In this document: in pieces, positions 21,927 through 31,860 of the stretch | Layout of the letters: every line of letters begins with the position of its first letter | How positions within the stretch are numbered: position 1 is the stretch's first letter | Source: Burkholderia oklahomensis C6786 | GTDB lineage: Bacteria > Pseudomonadota > Gammaproteobacteria > Burkholderiales > Burkholderiaceae | NCBI RefSeq assembly: GCF_000959365.1 | Contig: NZ_CP009555.1 | Location: 2,480,001 to 2,544,000 of the forward strand | Reading direction: 5' to 3' | DNA length: 64,000 nucleotides | Translations under genes and position numbers: made by a program | Notes under the pieces: generated by a model | The model's input: the letters and a program-made list of their open reading frames with translations, nothing else | Databases searched by the model: none | What the model was told of the DNA's origin: nothing

Positions 21927-24900
21927 ATGTAAAGATTGCAATTGTTGGGATGGCGTGTCGCTTTCCCGGTGGCGTAGAGAGTCCGGACGCGTTCTGGAGG
22001 CTGCTGTGCGACGAGCGCGACGCGGTCACCGAGGTGCCCGCGGAGCGATTCGGTACGGACTTCTATCGACATCCGTCGAAGCGCGAACCGGGTAAAAGCT
22101 ACACGTTCGCCGCGGGCGTGCTGGACAATGTTGCCGGTTTCGACGCGGCGTTCTTCGGCATTTCGCCGCGCGAGGCGACGCAGATGGATCCGCAGCAGCG
22201 CCTGCTGCTCGAGCTCGCGTGGGAAGCGTTCGAGGATGCCGGCGTGCGTCCCGCCGACATGCGCGGGCGCAACTGCGGCGTGTACGTCGGCGTCGCGAGC
22301 CCGGACTACGGCAATCGCAGCATGGACGACCTGAATTCGGTCGATCCGTATTCGGCGACCGGCAACACGCTCAGCATCGCGTCGAATCGCGTGTCCTACC
22401 TGTTCGATCTGCGCGGGCCGAGCATGTCGGTCGACACCGCGTGCTCGTCGTCGCTCGTCGCGTTGCACCAGGCGATCCAGGCGCTGCAATCGGGCGACGC
22501 CGAGCTCGCGCTCGCGGGCGGCGTGAATCTGCTCGCGCATCCGTTCGGCTTCGTCAGTTTCTCGAAGGCGTCGATGCTGTCGCCGCGCGGCCGCTGCCGC
22601 GCGTTCGACGCGACGGGCGACGGCTACGTGCGCGCCGAAGGCGGCGCGTTCGTGCTGCTGAAGCCGCTCGAGCGCGCGCTTGCCGACGGCGACACGATCC
22701 ACGCGGTGATCGCGGGCTCCGGCGTGAATTCGGACGGCTACTCGCCAGGCGGCATCAGCGTGCCGGGCGCCGCGACGCAGGCCGCGCTGCTGCGCGACGT
22801 GTACGGGCGCGCGGGCATCGATCCGCGTTCGCTCGTCTATCTCGAAGCGCACGGCACCGGTACCGCGGTCGGCGATCCGATCGAAGCGCGCGCGCTGATC
22901 GAAGTCGCGGGCGCGCAGCGTCCGGAGCACGATCCGCTCCTGATCGGCTCGGTGAAGACCAACATCGGCCATCTCGAAACCGCATCCGGGATGGCGGGCC
23001 TCTTCAAGGCCGTGTGCTGCCTCGAGCACCGCGCGGTGCCGCGCTCGCTGCATTTCGAGACGCCGAATCCCAATATCGATTTCGCGGGCGGGCGGCTGCG
23101 CGTCGTCGATCGCTACACGCCGCTCGACGAGCGCGAAGCGCCGCTCACGATCGGCGTCAACTCGTTCGGCTTCGGCGGCACGAATGCGCACGTCGTGCTG
23201 ATGGAAGCGCCCGCGGCCGCAGCGGACGGCGGGCGGGGCGACGCGACGGAGCAGAACGCGCCGGATGCCGACGCGGTGCCGCCGCCGCTCGTCTTGACGG
23301 CGCGCGCGCCGCGGGCGCTCGCCGCGCTGGCCGCGCGCTATCTGCAGCGCCTCGACGACGGTTGCGCGTGGCATGCGCTCGCCGCCAACGTGGTGCGGCG
23401 CAGGCAATGGTTCGAAGCGCGCGCCGTCGTCGCGCCCGCGAACGTCGCAGACGGCCGCGCGGCGCTCGCCGCGCTCGCGCAGCCGGGCGGGGCGTCGGTG
23501 CCCGCGTGCGTCGCGCACGCGCATGCGGCGGAGCACGACGCGCGCGTCGCGCTCCTGTTTTCCGGCAACGGCTCGCAGTGGGCGGGAATGGGCCGGGAGC
23601 TGTACGCGGAAGATGCGGTGTTCCGCGCCGCGCTCGCCGAAGTCGACGCGCTTTGGTGCGCGGACGGCAGCGCATCGCTCGTCGACGTGATGTGCGCGGG
23701 CGCGAGCGCCGAATGGCTCGCCGCGACCGAGAACGCGCAGCCGCTCCTGTTCGCGATTCAAGTGGGGATCGTGCGCGTGCTCGACGCGCACGGCGTGCGC
23801 TTTGACGCGGTCGCCGGCCACAGCGTCGGCGAGATCGCCGCCGCATGGGCGGCGGATGCGCTGTCGCTCGCCGACGCGGTGCGGGTCATCAAGATCCGGA
23901 GCCGCGCGCAGGCGCTGACCCGCGGCAGCGGACGCATGGCCGCGGCGGGCGTCGGCGAGGACGCCGCGCGTGCGCTGATCGCCCAGTTGCCGCTCGCGTC
24001 GAGCGTCGAGATCGCCGGCGTGAACAGCCCGCAATCGGTGACGCTCGCGGGCCCGCTCGACGGACTGCAGGCGATCGAGGCATCGCTGCGCGCGACCGGT
24101 CAGTTCTTCCAGTTGCTCGATCTCGATTACGCGTTCCACAGCAAGCAGATGGAGCGGATCGAGCCGGTCGTGCTCGAAAAGCTCGCGGGCGTTGCGCCGC
24201 GCGCGGGCACGGGCGGCTTCGTGTCGACCGTCACGGGCGGGCGCTTTCCGGGCGACGCGCTCGACGCGCGCTACTGGTGGCGCAACATCCGCGAGCCGGT
24301 GCGTTTCGGCGACGCGATCGCACACCTCGCGGCGGACGGCATTCGTTTGTTCATCGAAGTATCGCCGCACTCGATCCTGCGCACGTACGTGAAGCAGACG
24401 CTGACCGCGCTCAAGCTGTCCGGCACGATGCTGCCGACGCTCAAGCGCCAGCAGGACGGCGCGCAGATGCTGCGCCAGGCGATCGCCTCGGCGGTCGCGC
24501 ACGGCGCGCGGATCGATCCCGACCGCTTCGCGCCCGACTCGCCGCGCGTCGCGCTGCCGACCTATCCGTGGCAGCGCGAGCGCTACTGGCTCGATCCGAG
24601 CCCCGAAGGCTACGGCCTCGTCAATCGCCGCCGCGCGCATCCGCTCCTGGGCTACCGGCTGCGCGAGCATGCGTTCGCGTGGGAGAACCAGCTCGATCCC
24701 GTGCGCGTGCCGATGCTCGCCGATCACGTCGTCGACGGCGGCGTCACGTTTCCCGGCGCGGGCTACGTCGAGATGGCGCTCGCCGCCGCGTGCGCGTTCT
24801 TCGGCACGTCGGACTGCGCGCTCGAGAATCTCGAGATCCGCGCGCCCGTCGTGTTCCAGGGGCAGCAGGCGAAGCTGTTCCGCTTCACGATCGAGCCGCG

Positions 24901-27900
24901 CACCGCGTCGTTCAAGATCGAGACGCGCGACCGGATGTGCGACGCGCCGTGGGTCGAGAACGTCGTCGGCCGGCTGCTCGAGAGCGGCAATACGCTGAAT
25001 GCGTCGAGCGCCGTGTCGCCCGAGGCGCTCGCGCGTCTCTTCGCCCAGCCCGCGTCGAGCGCCGATGCGCTGTACGACGGCGCGGCCGCGCTCGGCCTCG
25101 CATACGGCCCGGCGTTCCGCTGGGTGCGCGCGCTGAGGATCGCGGGCGACGCGGCGCTCGCCGAGCTCGCCGCGCCGCAGGCCTGCGGCGACGCCGCCGA
25201 GCTCGCCGCCTACCTGCTGCATCCGGCGCTGATGGACAGCGGCTTTCATCCGCTCTTCGCGCTGCTCGCGCAAAGCGACGGCCGCGACGCGTGCGCGCCG
25301 CACGCTGCGTACGTGCCGGTCCGGCTCGGGCGCATCGATTTCTTGCGCGGCGACGTCGTCGCGCGCGTGCTCGCGCGAATCGAGCGGCGCAATCCGCATT
25401 CGATCGTCGCGTCGTTCGAATTCCTCGACGCGAGCGGCGCGATCGTCGCGCGTCTCGCCGCGTGCCGGTTCCGGCGCGTCGACCTCGTCGGCCGCCGGCT
25501 GAATGCGCCCGCGCGCTTTGCCTATGCGCTCGACGCGAAGCCGCTGCCGTCGTCGTTCGACGCGAGCGCGCTGCCCGCGCCCGGGCGGCTCGTCGAGAGC
25601 GCGATCGCGATGCTCGCGGCGGGCGAAGACCTCGCGCGGCGCACGAGCCATTTGACCGAGATGCTGCCGCTCTTCGACGTGCTCGCAAGCGCGTATGCGC
25701 TGCGCGCGCTCGATGCGATCGACGCGTTCCGGCAGCCCGTGCCGCCCGCGGACGAGCGCGCGGGGCTCGTCGCGCGCCTTGCCGCGATGCTCGTCGAGGA
25801 CGGGCTCGCGCAGTGGGCGGGCACGCGTCTCGTGCGCAACGATACGACGTGCGCGGCGATGCCCGCGCTCGACGAACTGTGGCGCGGCCTGCTCGCCGAG
25901 TCGCCCGCGCACGTCGCGGAGCTGACGCTGCTCGCGCACTGCGGCGCGTTGCTGCCCGCCGTGCTGCGCGGCGAGACGGCGCCCGCTCAGGCGCTGTCGC
26001 CGACGGGCGGCAGTCTCGTCGATCATTTCTACGAAGCGTCGCCGACGTGGGGCCACGCGCATGCGCTGATCGCAGCCTGCGTCGAGCAGGCGCTCGCCGC
26101 GTGGCGCGCGCCGCGCCGGCTGCGCGTGCTCGAGATCGGCGCGCCCGGCCGCGACGTGCTGCGGCCGCTCGGTGTCGCGCCGTCCGCCGCGCGCTGCGAC
26201 TACACGATCGCAGGCACGCCGCAGCAGCTCGCCGGCTTCGACGCGGCCGCGCATCCGTCGATGCAGACGGTCGCGTTGCAGACGGGCGAAGGCGTGGCGA
26301 TCGCCACCGACGACCGCACCCCTTACGACATCGTGCTGATCGATCGCGCGCTCGCTGCGCAGCACGATCCGCTCGCATTCCTGAGCGTCGTGTTCGAGCG
26401 CCTCGCGCCGGGCGGCCTCGTCGTGCTCGCGGAGACGCGCGGCAGCCGCTTCGCCGACATCGTGTTCGCGCTCGCCGCAAGCGGCGCGAGCGCGTCGCAG
26501 GCCGCGGCGCTCGCGCCGGCCGAGATCCAGTCGCTGCTTTCGCACGCGGGTTTTCGCGATGTCGCGCGCCACCTCGAGCAATCGCTCGATCTCGAAGGCG
26601 CGCCGACGTTCGTCGTCGCGCGCAAGCCGGCCGCGAAGGCGGGCGACGCGCGCGAGGCGCTCGACGGCGGCGTATGGGACAGCCTCGACACCGCCGCGTA
26701 TGCGGAGCGCTGGCTCGTCGCGACGGGTGACGACGGGGATGCGGGCGCGGCGCTCGCCGGCGCGCTCGCGAGCGCCGGCTGCTATGCGGAGGCCGTGTCG
26801 CTTAACCGGATGGCCGAGATCGTCGCGGTCGCGTCGCCCGCGCAGCCGCATCATCTGGTGTTCGTCGCGCCCGATGCGGCGCTCGCCGCCGACGCCGACG
26901 GCGCCGCGATGATGCGCGCGCAGCGCACGGGCGTCGTCGCGCTCGCGCGGCTCGTGCGCGAGCTCGGCGTCGTCGATGCGACGGCGAGCGTGCGGCTGTC
27001 GGTCGTCACGCGCGGCGGCGCGCCGTTCGCGCTCGATGCGCCGCTCGATCCGACGCAGGCGGGTCTCTGGGGGCTCGGCCGCGTGCTCGCGAACGAGCAT
27101 TCCGAATTGTCGTGCCGGCTGATCGACGTGCATCCCGGCTGCGGCGCCGCGCTCGATGTGCTCGTGCGCGAGCTGCTCGCCGACGACGCGGAAGAAGAGG
27201 TGCTCCTCACGCCGCGCGGACGCTTCGTGCCGCGAATGCTGAGCGCCGCGCAGATCGACGCGCGCGCGCCCGGCGCGATCGGCGAGCGGCCGCCCGCGGT
27301 GCTCGCGTTCGACGCGCCCGGCTCGCTGCGCAATCTCGAATGGTTCGCGCTGCGGCCGCACGAGCTCGAGCTCGCGCCTGACGAAGTCGAGATCGAGCCC
27401 GTGGCGACCGGCCTCAACTTCCGCGACGTGATGTACGCGATGGGACTCTTGTCCGACGAGGCGGTCGAGGCGGGCTTCGCCGGCGCGACGATCGGCATGG
27501 AGCTCGCGGGGCGCGTCGTGCGCGCCGGCCGCGACGTCGACGGCTTCGCGGCCGGCGACGCGGTGCTCGGCTTCGCGCCCGCGTCGTTCGCGACGCGCGT
27601 GAGGACGCGGGCGGCCGCGGTCGCGCACAAGCCGTCGCGGCTGTCGTTCGAAGAAGCGGCGACGATTCCGACGACCTTCTTCACCGCGTACTACGCGCTC
27701 GCCGAGCTCGCGCGGCTGCGCCGCGGCGAGCGGGTGCTCGTGCACGGCGCGGCGGGCGGCGTCGGCATCGCGGCGATCCAGCTCGCGCGCCGCTGCGGCG
27801 CGGAAGTGTTCGCGACGGCGGGCAGCGATGAGAAGCGCGAGTTCGTGCGGCTCATCGGCGCCGATCACGTGCTCGATTCGCGCAGCCTGTCGTTCGCGGA

Positions 27901-29581
27901 CGAGATTCGCGCATTGACGGGCGGCGAGGGCGTCGACGTCGTGCTCAACTCGCTCGCGGGCGAGGCGATGGTGCGCAGCATCGACACGCTGCGGCCATTC
28001 GGCCGCTTCCTCGAACTCGGCAAGCGCGACTTCTACGAGAACAGCCACATCGGCCTGCGTCCGTTTCGCAACAACATCAGCTACTTCGGCATCGACGCCG
28101 ATCAACTGATGGGCGCGCGGCCCGATCTGACCGAGCGCCTGTTCGGCGACGTGATCGCGCTCTTCGCCGAAGGCGCGCTGCATCCGCTGCCGTATCGCGC
28201 GTTCCCGGCCGCGCGCGTCGAGGACGCGTTTCGCTACATGCAGCAGGCGCGGCAGATCGGCAAGGTGCTCGTCACGTATCCGGCGGGCACGCCCGCGCCG
28301 ACGCGCGGCATGGCTTCCACGCACGCCCGCGCACTGCGGCTCGATCCGCACGCCGCGTATCTCGTCGTCGGCGGCACGGGCGGTCTCGGCTTCGCGAGCG
28401 CGCGCTGGATGGTGTCGCGCGGCGCGCGGCATCTGACGCTCGCAAGCCGCGGCGGCGCGCTTGCCGAACCGCTGCGCGACGAAGTCGAGCGCTGGCGTGA
28501 CGAACTCGGCGTGCAGACGCACGTCGTCGCGTGCGACGCGACCGACGCGGCGGCGCTCGCCCGCGCGATCGGCGAGATCGATGCGCGCGGCGCGCCGTTG
28601 AAGGGCGTGCTGCATTCGGCGATGCACATCGACGACGGCCTCGTGCGCAATCTCGACGACGAACGCTTCGCCGCGGTGCTCGCGCCGAAGGTTGCGGGCG
28701 CGTGGAACCTGCATCGCGCGACGCGCGGGCGCACGCTCGATTTCTTCGTCGTCTATTCGTCGGCGACGACCTATCTCGGCAATCCGGGGCAGGCGAGCTA
28801 CGTCGCCGCGAACAGCTTCGTCGAGGCGCTCGTCGAACAGCGCCGCGCGGCGGGCCTCGCGGGCACGGCCATGGCGTGGGGGCCGCTCGAGGACGTCGGT
28901 TTTCTCGCACGCCACGCCGAGACGCGCGAGGCGCTGCAGGCGCGGATCGGCGGCGTGTCGATCACGTCCGGCGAGGCGCTCGCCGCGCTCGAGCGCGTGC
29001 TGCTCGCAGGCGGCGCGGGCGAGGCCGTCGTGCGGCTCGACTGGCACGCGGTGTCGCGCGGGATGCCCGCCGCCGGTGCGCGCCGCTACGCGCTTCTGCG
29101 CGCGCGCGGCGCGAGCGAGCCCGCGCGCGACGGCGGCACGCGGCTGCGCGCGCAAGTGGCCGCGCTGTCGCGCGACGAGGCGGTGGGCGTCGTCGAAGAC
29201 AATCTGCGCGCGCAGATCGCGTGCATCCTGCATCTGTCGACCGAGCGGATCGAGCTCGACAAGTCGGTGCTCGAGATGGGCATGGATTCGCTGATGGGGA
29301 TGGAGCTCGGGATGGCGGTCGAAGAGACGTTCGAGGTCAAGCTGTCGGTGATGTCGATCGCGGACGGCGCGACCGTGCATTCGCTTGCCGGACGGATCGT
29401 CGACATGATCTCGGGCGCGGCGGCCGGCCCGTCGGGCCCGGGCGAAGGCGACGACGCGCAGGTGGCCGCGATCGCCGCGCAGCACGCGCTCGACGGCGAC
29501 GCGCGCACGGTACTGAAAGTCGGGGACGACGAGCCCGCCGACGCCGCGGCGGGCACGCCGAAGACGCTGGTGACCGCATGA
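21923..29581 (+). CDS. wcbR: Single-module type I reducing polyketide synthase (WcbR): KS-AT-DH-(degenerate MT)-ER-KR-ACP
   Basis: A 2,552-aa iterative-type PKS. KS: active-site C174 in DTACSSS, H310 in EAHGTGT, H350 in KTNIGHLE. AT: S634 in GHSVGE. DH: H935 in DHVVDGGVTFPG. Around 1400 is a remnant methyltransferase (VLEIGAPG, PYDIVLIDR) whose SAM loop lacks the usual glycines, so it is probably inactive. ER: HGAAGGVGIAAIQLA from 1941. KR: VGGTGGLG near 2149-2156 with Y2293 in ASYVAANSF. ACP: S2456 in MGMDSLMG. There is no thioesterase, so the fully reduced chain needs another release route; WcbT is the obvious candidate. The start overlaps wcbQ and the stop overlaps wcbS. Probably makes the acyl part of a capsule lipid. 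Confidence 0.93.
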   Translation: MNVKIAIVGMACRFPGGVESPDAFWRLLCDERDAVTEVPAERFGTDFYRHPSKREPGKSYTFAAGVLDNVAGFDAAFFGISPREATQMDPQQRLLLELAWEAFEDAGVRPADMRGRNCGVYVGVASPDYGNRSMDDLNSVDPYSATGNTLSIASNRVSYLFDLRGPSMSVDTACSSSLVALHQAIQALQSGDAELALAGGVNLLAHPFGFVSFSKASMLSPRGRCRAFDATGDGYVRAEGGAFVLLKPLERALADGDTIHAVIAGSGVNSDGYSPGGISVPGAATQAALLRDVYGRAGIDPRSLVYLEAHGTGTAVGDPIEARALIEVAGAQRPEHDPLLIGSVKTNIGHLETASGMAGLFKAVCCLEHRAVPRSLHFETPNPNIDFAGGRLRVVDRYTPLDEREAPLTIGVNSFGFGGTNAHVVLMEAPAAAADGGRGDATEQNAPDADAVPPPLVLTARAPRALAALAARYLQRLDDGCAWHALAANVVRRRQWFEARAVVAPANVADGRAALAALAQPGGASVPACVAHAHAAEHDARVALLFSGNGSQWAGMGRELYAEDAVFRAALAEVDALWCADGSASLVDVMCAGASAEWLAATENAQPLLFAIQVGIVRVLDAHGVRFDAVAGHSVGEIAAAWAADALSLADAVRVIKIRSRAQALTRGSGRMAAAGVGEDAARALIAQLPLASSVEIAGVNSPQSVTLAGPLDGLQAIEASLRATGQFFQLLDLDYAFHSKQMERIEPVVLEKLAGVAPRAGTGGFVSTVTGGRFPGDALDARYWWRNIREPVRFGDAIAHLAADGIRLFIEVSPHSILRTYVKQTLTALKLSGTMLPTLKRQQDGAQMLRQAIASAVAHGARIDPDRFAPDSPRVALPTYPWQRERYWLDPSPEGYGLVNRRRAHPLLGYRLREHAFAWENQLDPVRVPMLADHVVDGGVTFPGAGYVEMALAAACAFFGTSDCALENLEIRAPVVFQGQQAKLFRFTIEPRTASFKIETRDRMCDAPWVENVVGRLLESGNTLNASSAVSPEALARLFAQPASSADALYDGAAALGLAYGPAFRWVRALRIAGDAALAELAAPQACGDAAELAAYLLHPALMDSGFHPLFALLAQSDGRDACAPHAAYVPVRLGRIDFLRGDVVARVLARIERRNPHSIVASFEFLDASGAIVARLAACRFRRVDLVGRRLNAPARFAYALDAKPLPSSFDASALPAPGRLVESAIAMLAAGEDLARRTSHLTEMLPLFDVLASAYALRALDAIDAFRQPVPPADERAGLVARLAAMLVEDGLAQWAGTRLVRNDTTCAAMPALDELWRGLLAESPAHVAELTLLAHCGALLPAVLRGETAPAQALSPTGGSLVDHFYEASPTWGHAHALIAACVEQALAAWRAPRRLRVLEIGAPGRDVLRPLGVAPSAARCDYTIAGTPQQLAGFDAAAHPSMQTVALQTGEGVAIATDDRTPYDIVLIDRALAAQHDPLAFLSVVFERLAPGGLVVLAETRGSRFADIVFALAASGASASQAAALAPAEIQSLLSHAGFRDVARHLEQSLDLEGAPTFVVARKPAAKAGDAREALDGGVWDSLDTAAYAERWLVATGDDGDAGAALAGALASAGCYAEAVSLNRMAEIVAVASPAQPHHLVFVAPDAALAADADGAAMMRAQRTGVVALARLVRELGVVDATASVRLSVVTRGGAPFALDAPLDPTQAGLWGLGRVLANEHSELSCRLIDVHPGCGAALDVLVRELLADDAEEEVLLTPRGRFVPRMLSAAQIDARAPGAIGERPPAVLAFDAPGSLRNLEWFALRPHELELAPDEVEIEPVATGLNFRDVMYAMGLLSDEAVEAGFAGATIGMELAGRVVRAGRDVDGFAAGDAVLGFAPASFATRVRTRAAAVAHKPSRLSFEEAATIPTTFFTAYYALAELARLRRGERVLVHGAAGGVGIAAIQLARRCGAEVFATAGSDEKREFVRLIGADHVLDSRSLSFADEIRALTGGEGVDVVLNSLAGEAMVRSIDTLRPFGRFLELGKRDFYENSHIGLRPFRNNISYFGIDADQLMGARPDLTERLFGDVIALFAEGALHPLPYRAFPAARVEDAFRYMQQARQIGKVLVTYPAGTPAPTRGMASTHARALRLDPHAAYLVVGGTGGLGFASARWMVSRGARHLTLASRGGALAEPLRDEVERWRDELGVQTHVVACDATDAAALARAIGEIDARGAPLKGVLHSAMHIDDGLVRNLDDERFAAVLAPKVAGAWNLHRATRGRTLDFFVVYSSATTYLGNPGQASYVAANSFVEALVEQRRAAGLAGTAMAWGPLEDVGFLARHAETREALQARIGGVSITSGEALAALERVLLAGGAGEAVVRLDWHAVSRGMPAAGARRYALLRARGASEPARDGGTRLRAQVAALSRDEAVGVVEDNLRAQIACILHLSTERIELDKSVLEMGMDSLMGMELGMAVEETFEVKLSVMSIADGATVHSLAGRIVDMISGAAAGPSGPGEGDDAQVAAIAAQHALDGDARTVLKVGDDEPADAAAGTPKTLVTA

Positions 29582-30492
29582 GCGCGCCGGCGGGCTGGCA
29601 GGCGCGCGAAGGCACGCTCGCGCGCGAGCTTGCGCTGTCGGGCCACGGGCTGCACACCGGGCGGCGCGTGCGCGTGCGGATCCTGCCCGCCGACGGACGC
29701 GCGCGTGCGCGCGGCGTCGCGTTCCGGCGAATGCAGGACGGCCGCGAGCTCGCGACGCTCGCAGCCGACCCCGCGCTGCGCCGCGCGCAGCCGCTTTGCA
29801 CGATGCTGCGCAACGCGGACGGCGTCGGCGTGCGCACGATCGAGCATCTGCTCGCCTCGCTGCTCGCTTGCGAGATCGATCACGCGACCGTCGAGCTCGA
29901 TGCGGAGGAGGTGCCGATCCTCGACGGCAGCGCGCGGCCGTGGGTCGACGCGCTGCGCGCATGCGGACGCGCGGCGCTGCCGGCGCCGAAGCGCTTCATT
30001 CGCGTGCTACGGCCCGTCTTCGCGATGGAAGGCGACGGCGCCGCGCGCCGCGAGATGCGCATCGAGCCCGCCGCGCGCTATGAGCTCAGCGTGCGCAACG
30101 ACCTGAAAGGCTTCGGCGACATGCACTGGCGCGGCGTGCTGACGCCCGCGGTGTTCGCCGCCGAGATCGCGCCGTCGCGCTCGTACGGGCGCGTCAAATG
30201 GGCGATTCCCGCGATCGTCGGCGGCTATCTGCGCGGCGTGCCGATCCTGCGCGGCGCGCGGCCGTCGTGCACGGCGTCGATCGTCGGCTCGCGCGTCGTC
30301 GGCGGCCTGCGGCAGCCGGACGAGTTCGTCCGCCACCGCGTGCTCGACCTGATCGGCGACCTCGCGCTCGCCGGCGCGCCGCTGCTCGGCCGCGTGTCGG
30401 CGTTCAGGCCGAGCCACGAGATGAACTTCCGGCTCGTCGAGAAACTGCTGTCGACGCAGGGCGCGTGGGAATGGGCCGAGTTCGTCGCGTAA
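29578..30492 (+). CDS. wcbS: LpxC-paralogous zinc deacetylase (WcbS)
   Basis: A 304-aa homologue of UDP-3-O-acyl-GlcNAc deacetylase. The whole LpxC catalytic set is visible: E89-H90 in RTIEHLLASL, H253 and D257 in DEFVRHRVLDLIGD, and H280 in SHEMNFRL; SGHGLHTG (21-28) matches the N-terminal LpxC motif. The Lys normally after the zinc His is Arg254 here. Given its place between the PKS and alpha-oxoamine synthase genes and the 4-base overlap with wcbR, a dedicated substrate such as an N-acylated capsule lipid or sugar is likelier than lipid A; true lpxC normally sits in the dcw cluster. Inhibitor cross-sensitivity would be expected. Confidence 0.9.
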   Translation: MSAPAGWQAREGTLARELALSGHGLHTGRRVRVRILPADGRARARGVAFRRMQDGRELATLAADPALRRAQPLCTMLRNADGVGVRTIEHLLASLLACEIDHATVELDAEEVPILDGSARPWVDALRACGRAALPAPKRFIRVLRPVFAMEGDGAARREMRIEPAARYELSVRNDLKGFGDMHWRGVLTPAVFAAEIAPSRSYGRVKWAIPAIVGGYLRGVPILRGARPSCTASIVGSRVVGGLRQPDEFVRHRVLDLIGDLALAGAPLLGRVSAFRPSHEMNFRLVEKLLSTQGAWEWAEFVA

Positions 30493-30530
30493 TATGTGGG
30501 CTTCATTGACGAAACAGGCGAACGGTTCAG

Positions 30531-31853
30531 ATGGGATTGGGTGATCACCTGCGCCAGCAGCTCGCGGCGAAAGCACTGAAGCGGCAACTGGATCGCGTCT
30601 CCGACGGCGGCGACGCGCGCCGTGCGCCGCCTTCCGCCACCACGCACGCGGCAGGCGATCCGCGCAGCTGGTTCGAGGCGATGCCGCAGTACCAGCAGGT
30701 CAGGATCATCCGCGAGATGGGCGAGAAGCTGCGCGTCGAATCGCCGTTCTTCCGCGTGCACGAGGGCGTCGCCGGCGCGACGACGCACATCGGCGGCCGC
30801 GAATACCTGAACTACGCGAACTACAACTACCTGGGCCTCGCGGGCGATCCCGTCGTGTCGGCGCGCGCGAAGGACGCGATCGACCGCTACGGCACGTCCG
30901 CGTCCGCGAGCCGGATGGTCGCGGGCGAGCGGCCGGTGCAGCGCGAGCTCGAGCGCGGCCTCGCGTCGTTCTACGAGACCGACGATTGCGTCGTGTTCGT
31001 GAGCGGCCATGCGACGAACGTCACCGTGATCGGCTCGCTGTTCGGGCCGGGCGACCTCGTCGTGCACGACGCGCTCGCGCACAACAGCATCGTGCAGGGC
31101 GCGCAGCTGAGCGGCGCGAAGCGCCTGAGCTTTCCGCACAACGACTGGCGCGCGCTCGACGCGCTGCTCGCGCGTGCGCGGCGCGAATACCGGCACGTGC
31201 TCGTCGCGATCGAAGGGCTCTACAGCATGGACGGCGATCTGCCGGACCTCGCGCGTTTCGTCGAGATCAAGCAGCGCTACGGCGCGTTCCTGATGGTCGA
31301 CGAAGCACACTCGCTCGGCGTGCTCGGCGAAAACGGCAAGGGCATCCGCGAGCACTGCGGCGTGCGTTCCGCCGACGTCGATCTCTGGATGGGCACGCTG
31401 AGCAAGGTGCTCGCCGGCTGCGGCGGCTTCATCGCCGGCTGCCAGCCGCTCATCGACATTCTTCGCCATCTCGCGCCGGGCTTTCTGTACAGCGTCGGGC
31501 TGTCGCCCGTGCTCGCGGCCGCGTCGCTCGCCGCGCTCGAACGCCTGCAGGCCGAGCCGCAGCGGATCGCGACGCTGCGCGAGCGCGGGCTGCAGTTCCT
31601 CACGCAGGCGCGCGACGCCGGCCTCAACACGGGCACGAGCGAAGGCTATGCGGTGGTGCCCGTCATCACCGGCAGCTCGCTGAAGGCCGCGCAATGGGCG
31701 AACGCGCTCTTCGACGAAGGCATCAACGTGCAGCCGATCTTCTATCCGGCCGTCGAAGAGAAGGCCGCGCGCCTGCGCTTTTTCATCTGCTCGACGCACG
31801 AGCCCGAGCAGATCGAGCGCACGATCGCGGCGCTCGTGCGGCTCGCGCGCTGA
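30531..31853 (+). CDS. wcbT: PLP-dependent alpha-oxoamine synthase (WcbT)
   Basis: A 440-aa member of the 8-amino-7-oxononanoate synthase/2-amino-3-ketobutyrate ligase/serine palmitoyltransferase family. D257-E-A-H260 (DEAHSLG) positions the PLP ring and K292 in GTLSKVLAG forms the Schiff base; NYANYNYLGLAGDP and TSASASRMVAGER are family blocks. About 45 extra N-terminal residues precede the fold. These enzymes condense an amino acid with an acyl thioester and release CO2, giving an amino-ketone. Since the PKS lacks a thioesterase, WcbT may offload its chain as a sphingoid-like base, as Fum8 does in fumonisin synthesis (analogy, not proof). Confidence 0.88.
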   Translation: MGLGDHLRQQLAAKALKRQLDRVSDGGDARRAPPSATTHAAGDPRSWFEAMPQYQQVRIIREMGEKLRVESPFFRVHEGVAGATTHIGGREYLNYANYNYLGLAGDPVVSARAKDAIDRYGTSASASRMVAGERPVQRELERGLASFYETDDCVVFVSGHATNVTVIGSLFGPGDLVVHDALAHNSIVQGAQLSGAKRLSFPHNDWRALDALLARARREYRHVLVAIEGLYSMDGDLPDLARFVEIKQRYGAFLMVDEAHSLGVLGENGKGIREHCGVRSADVDLWMGTLSKVLAGCGGFIAGCQPLIDILRHLAPGFLYSVGLSPVLAAASLAALERLQAEPQRIATLRERGLQFLTQARDAGLNTGTSEGYAVVPVITGSSLKAAQWANALFDEGINVQPIFYPAVEEKAARLRFFICSTHEPEQIERTIAALVRLAR

Positions 31854-31860
31854 GGCGACG

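Noticed and set aside
21776..29962. 2,728-aa open frame antisense to wcbR
   Set aside because: Arg/Ala/His-rich composition with no motifs; it mirrors the strongly GC3-biased PKS gene on the other strand, which has a full domain set.
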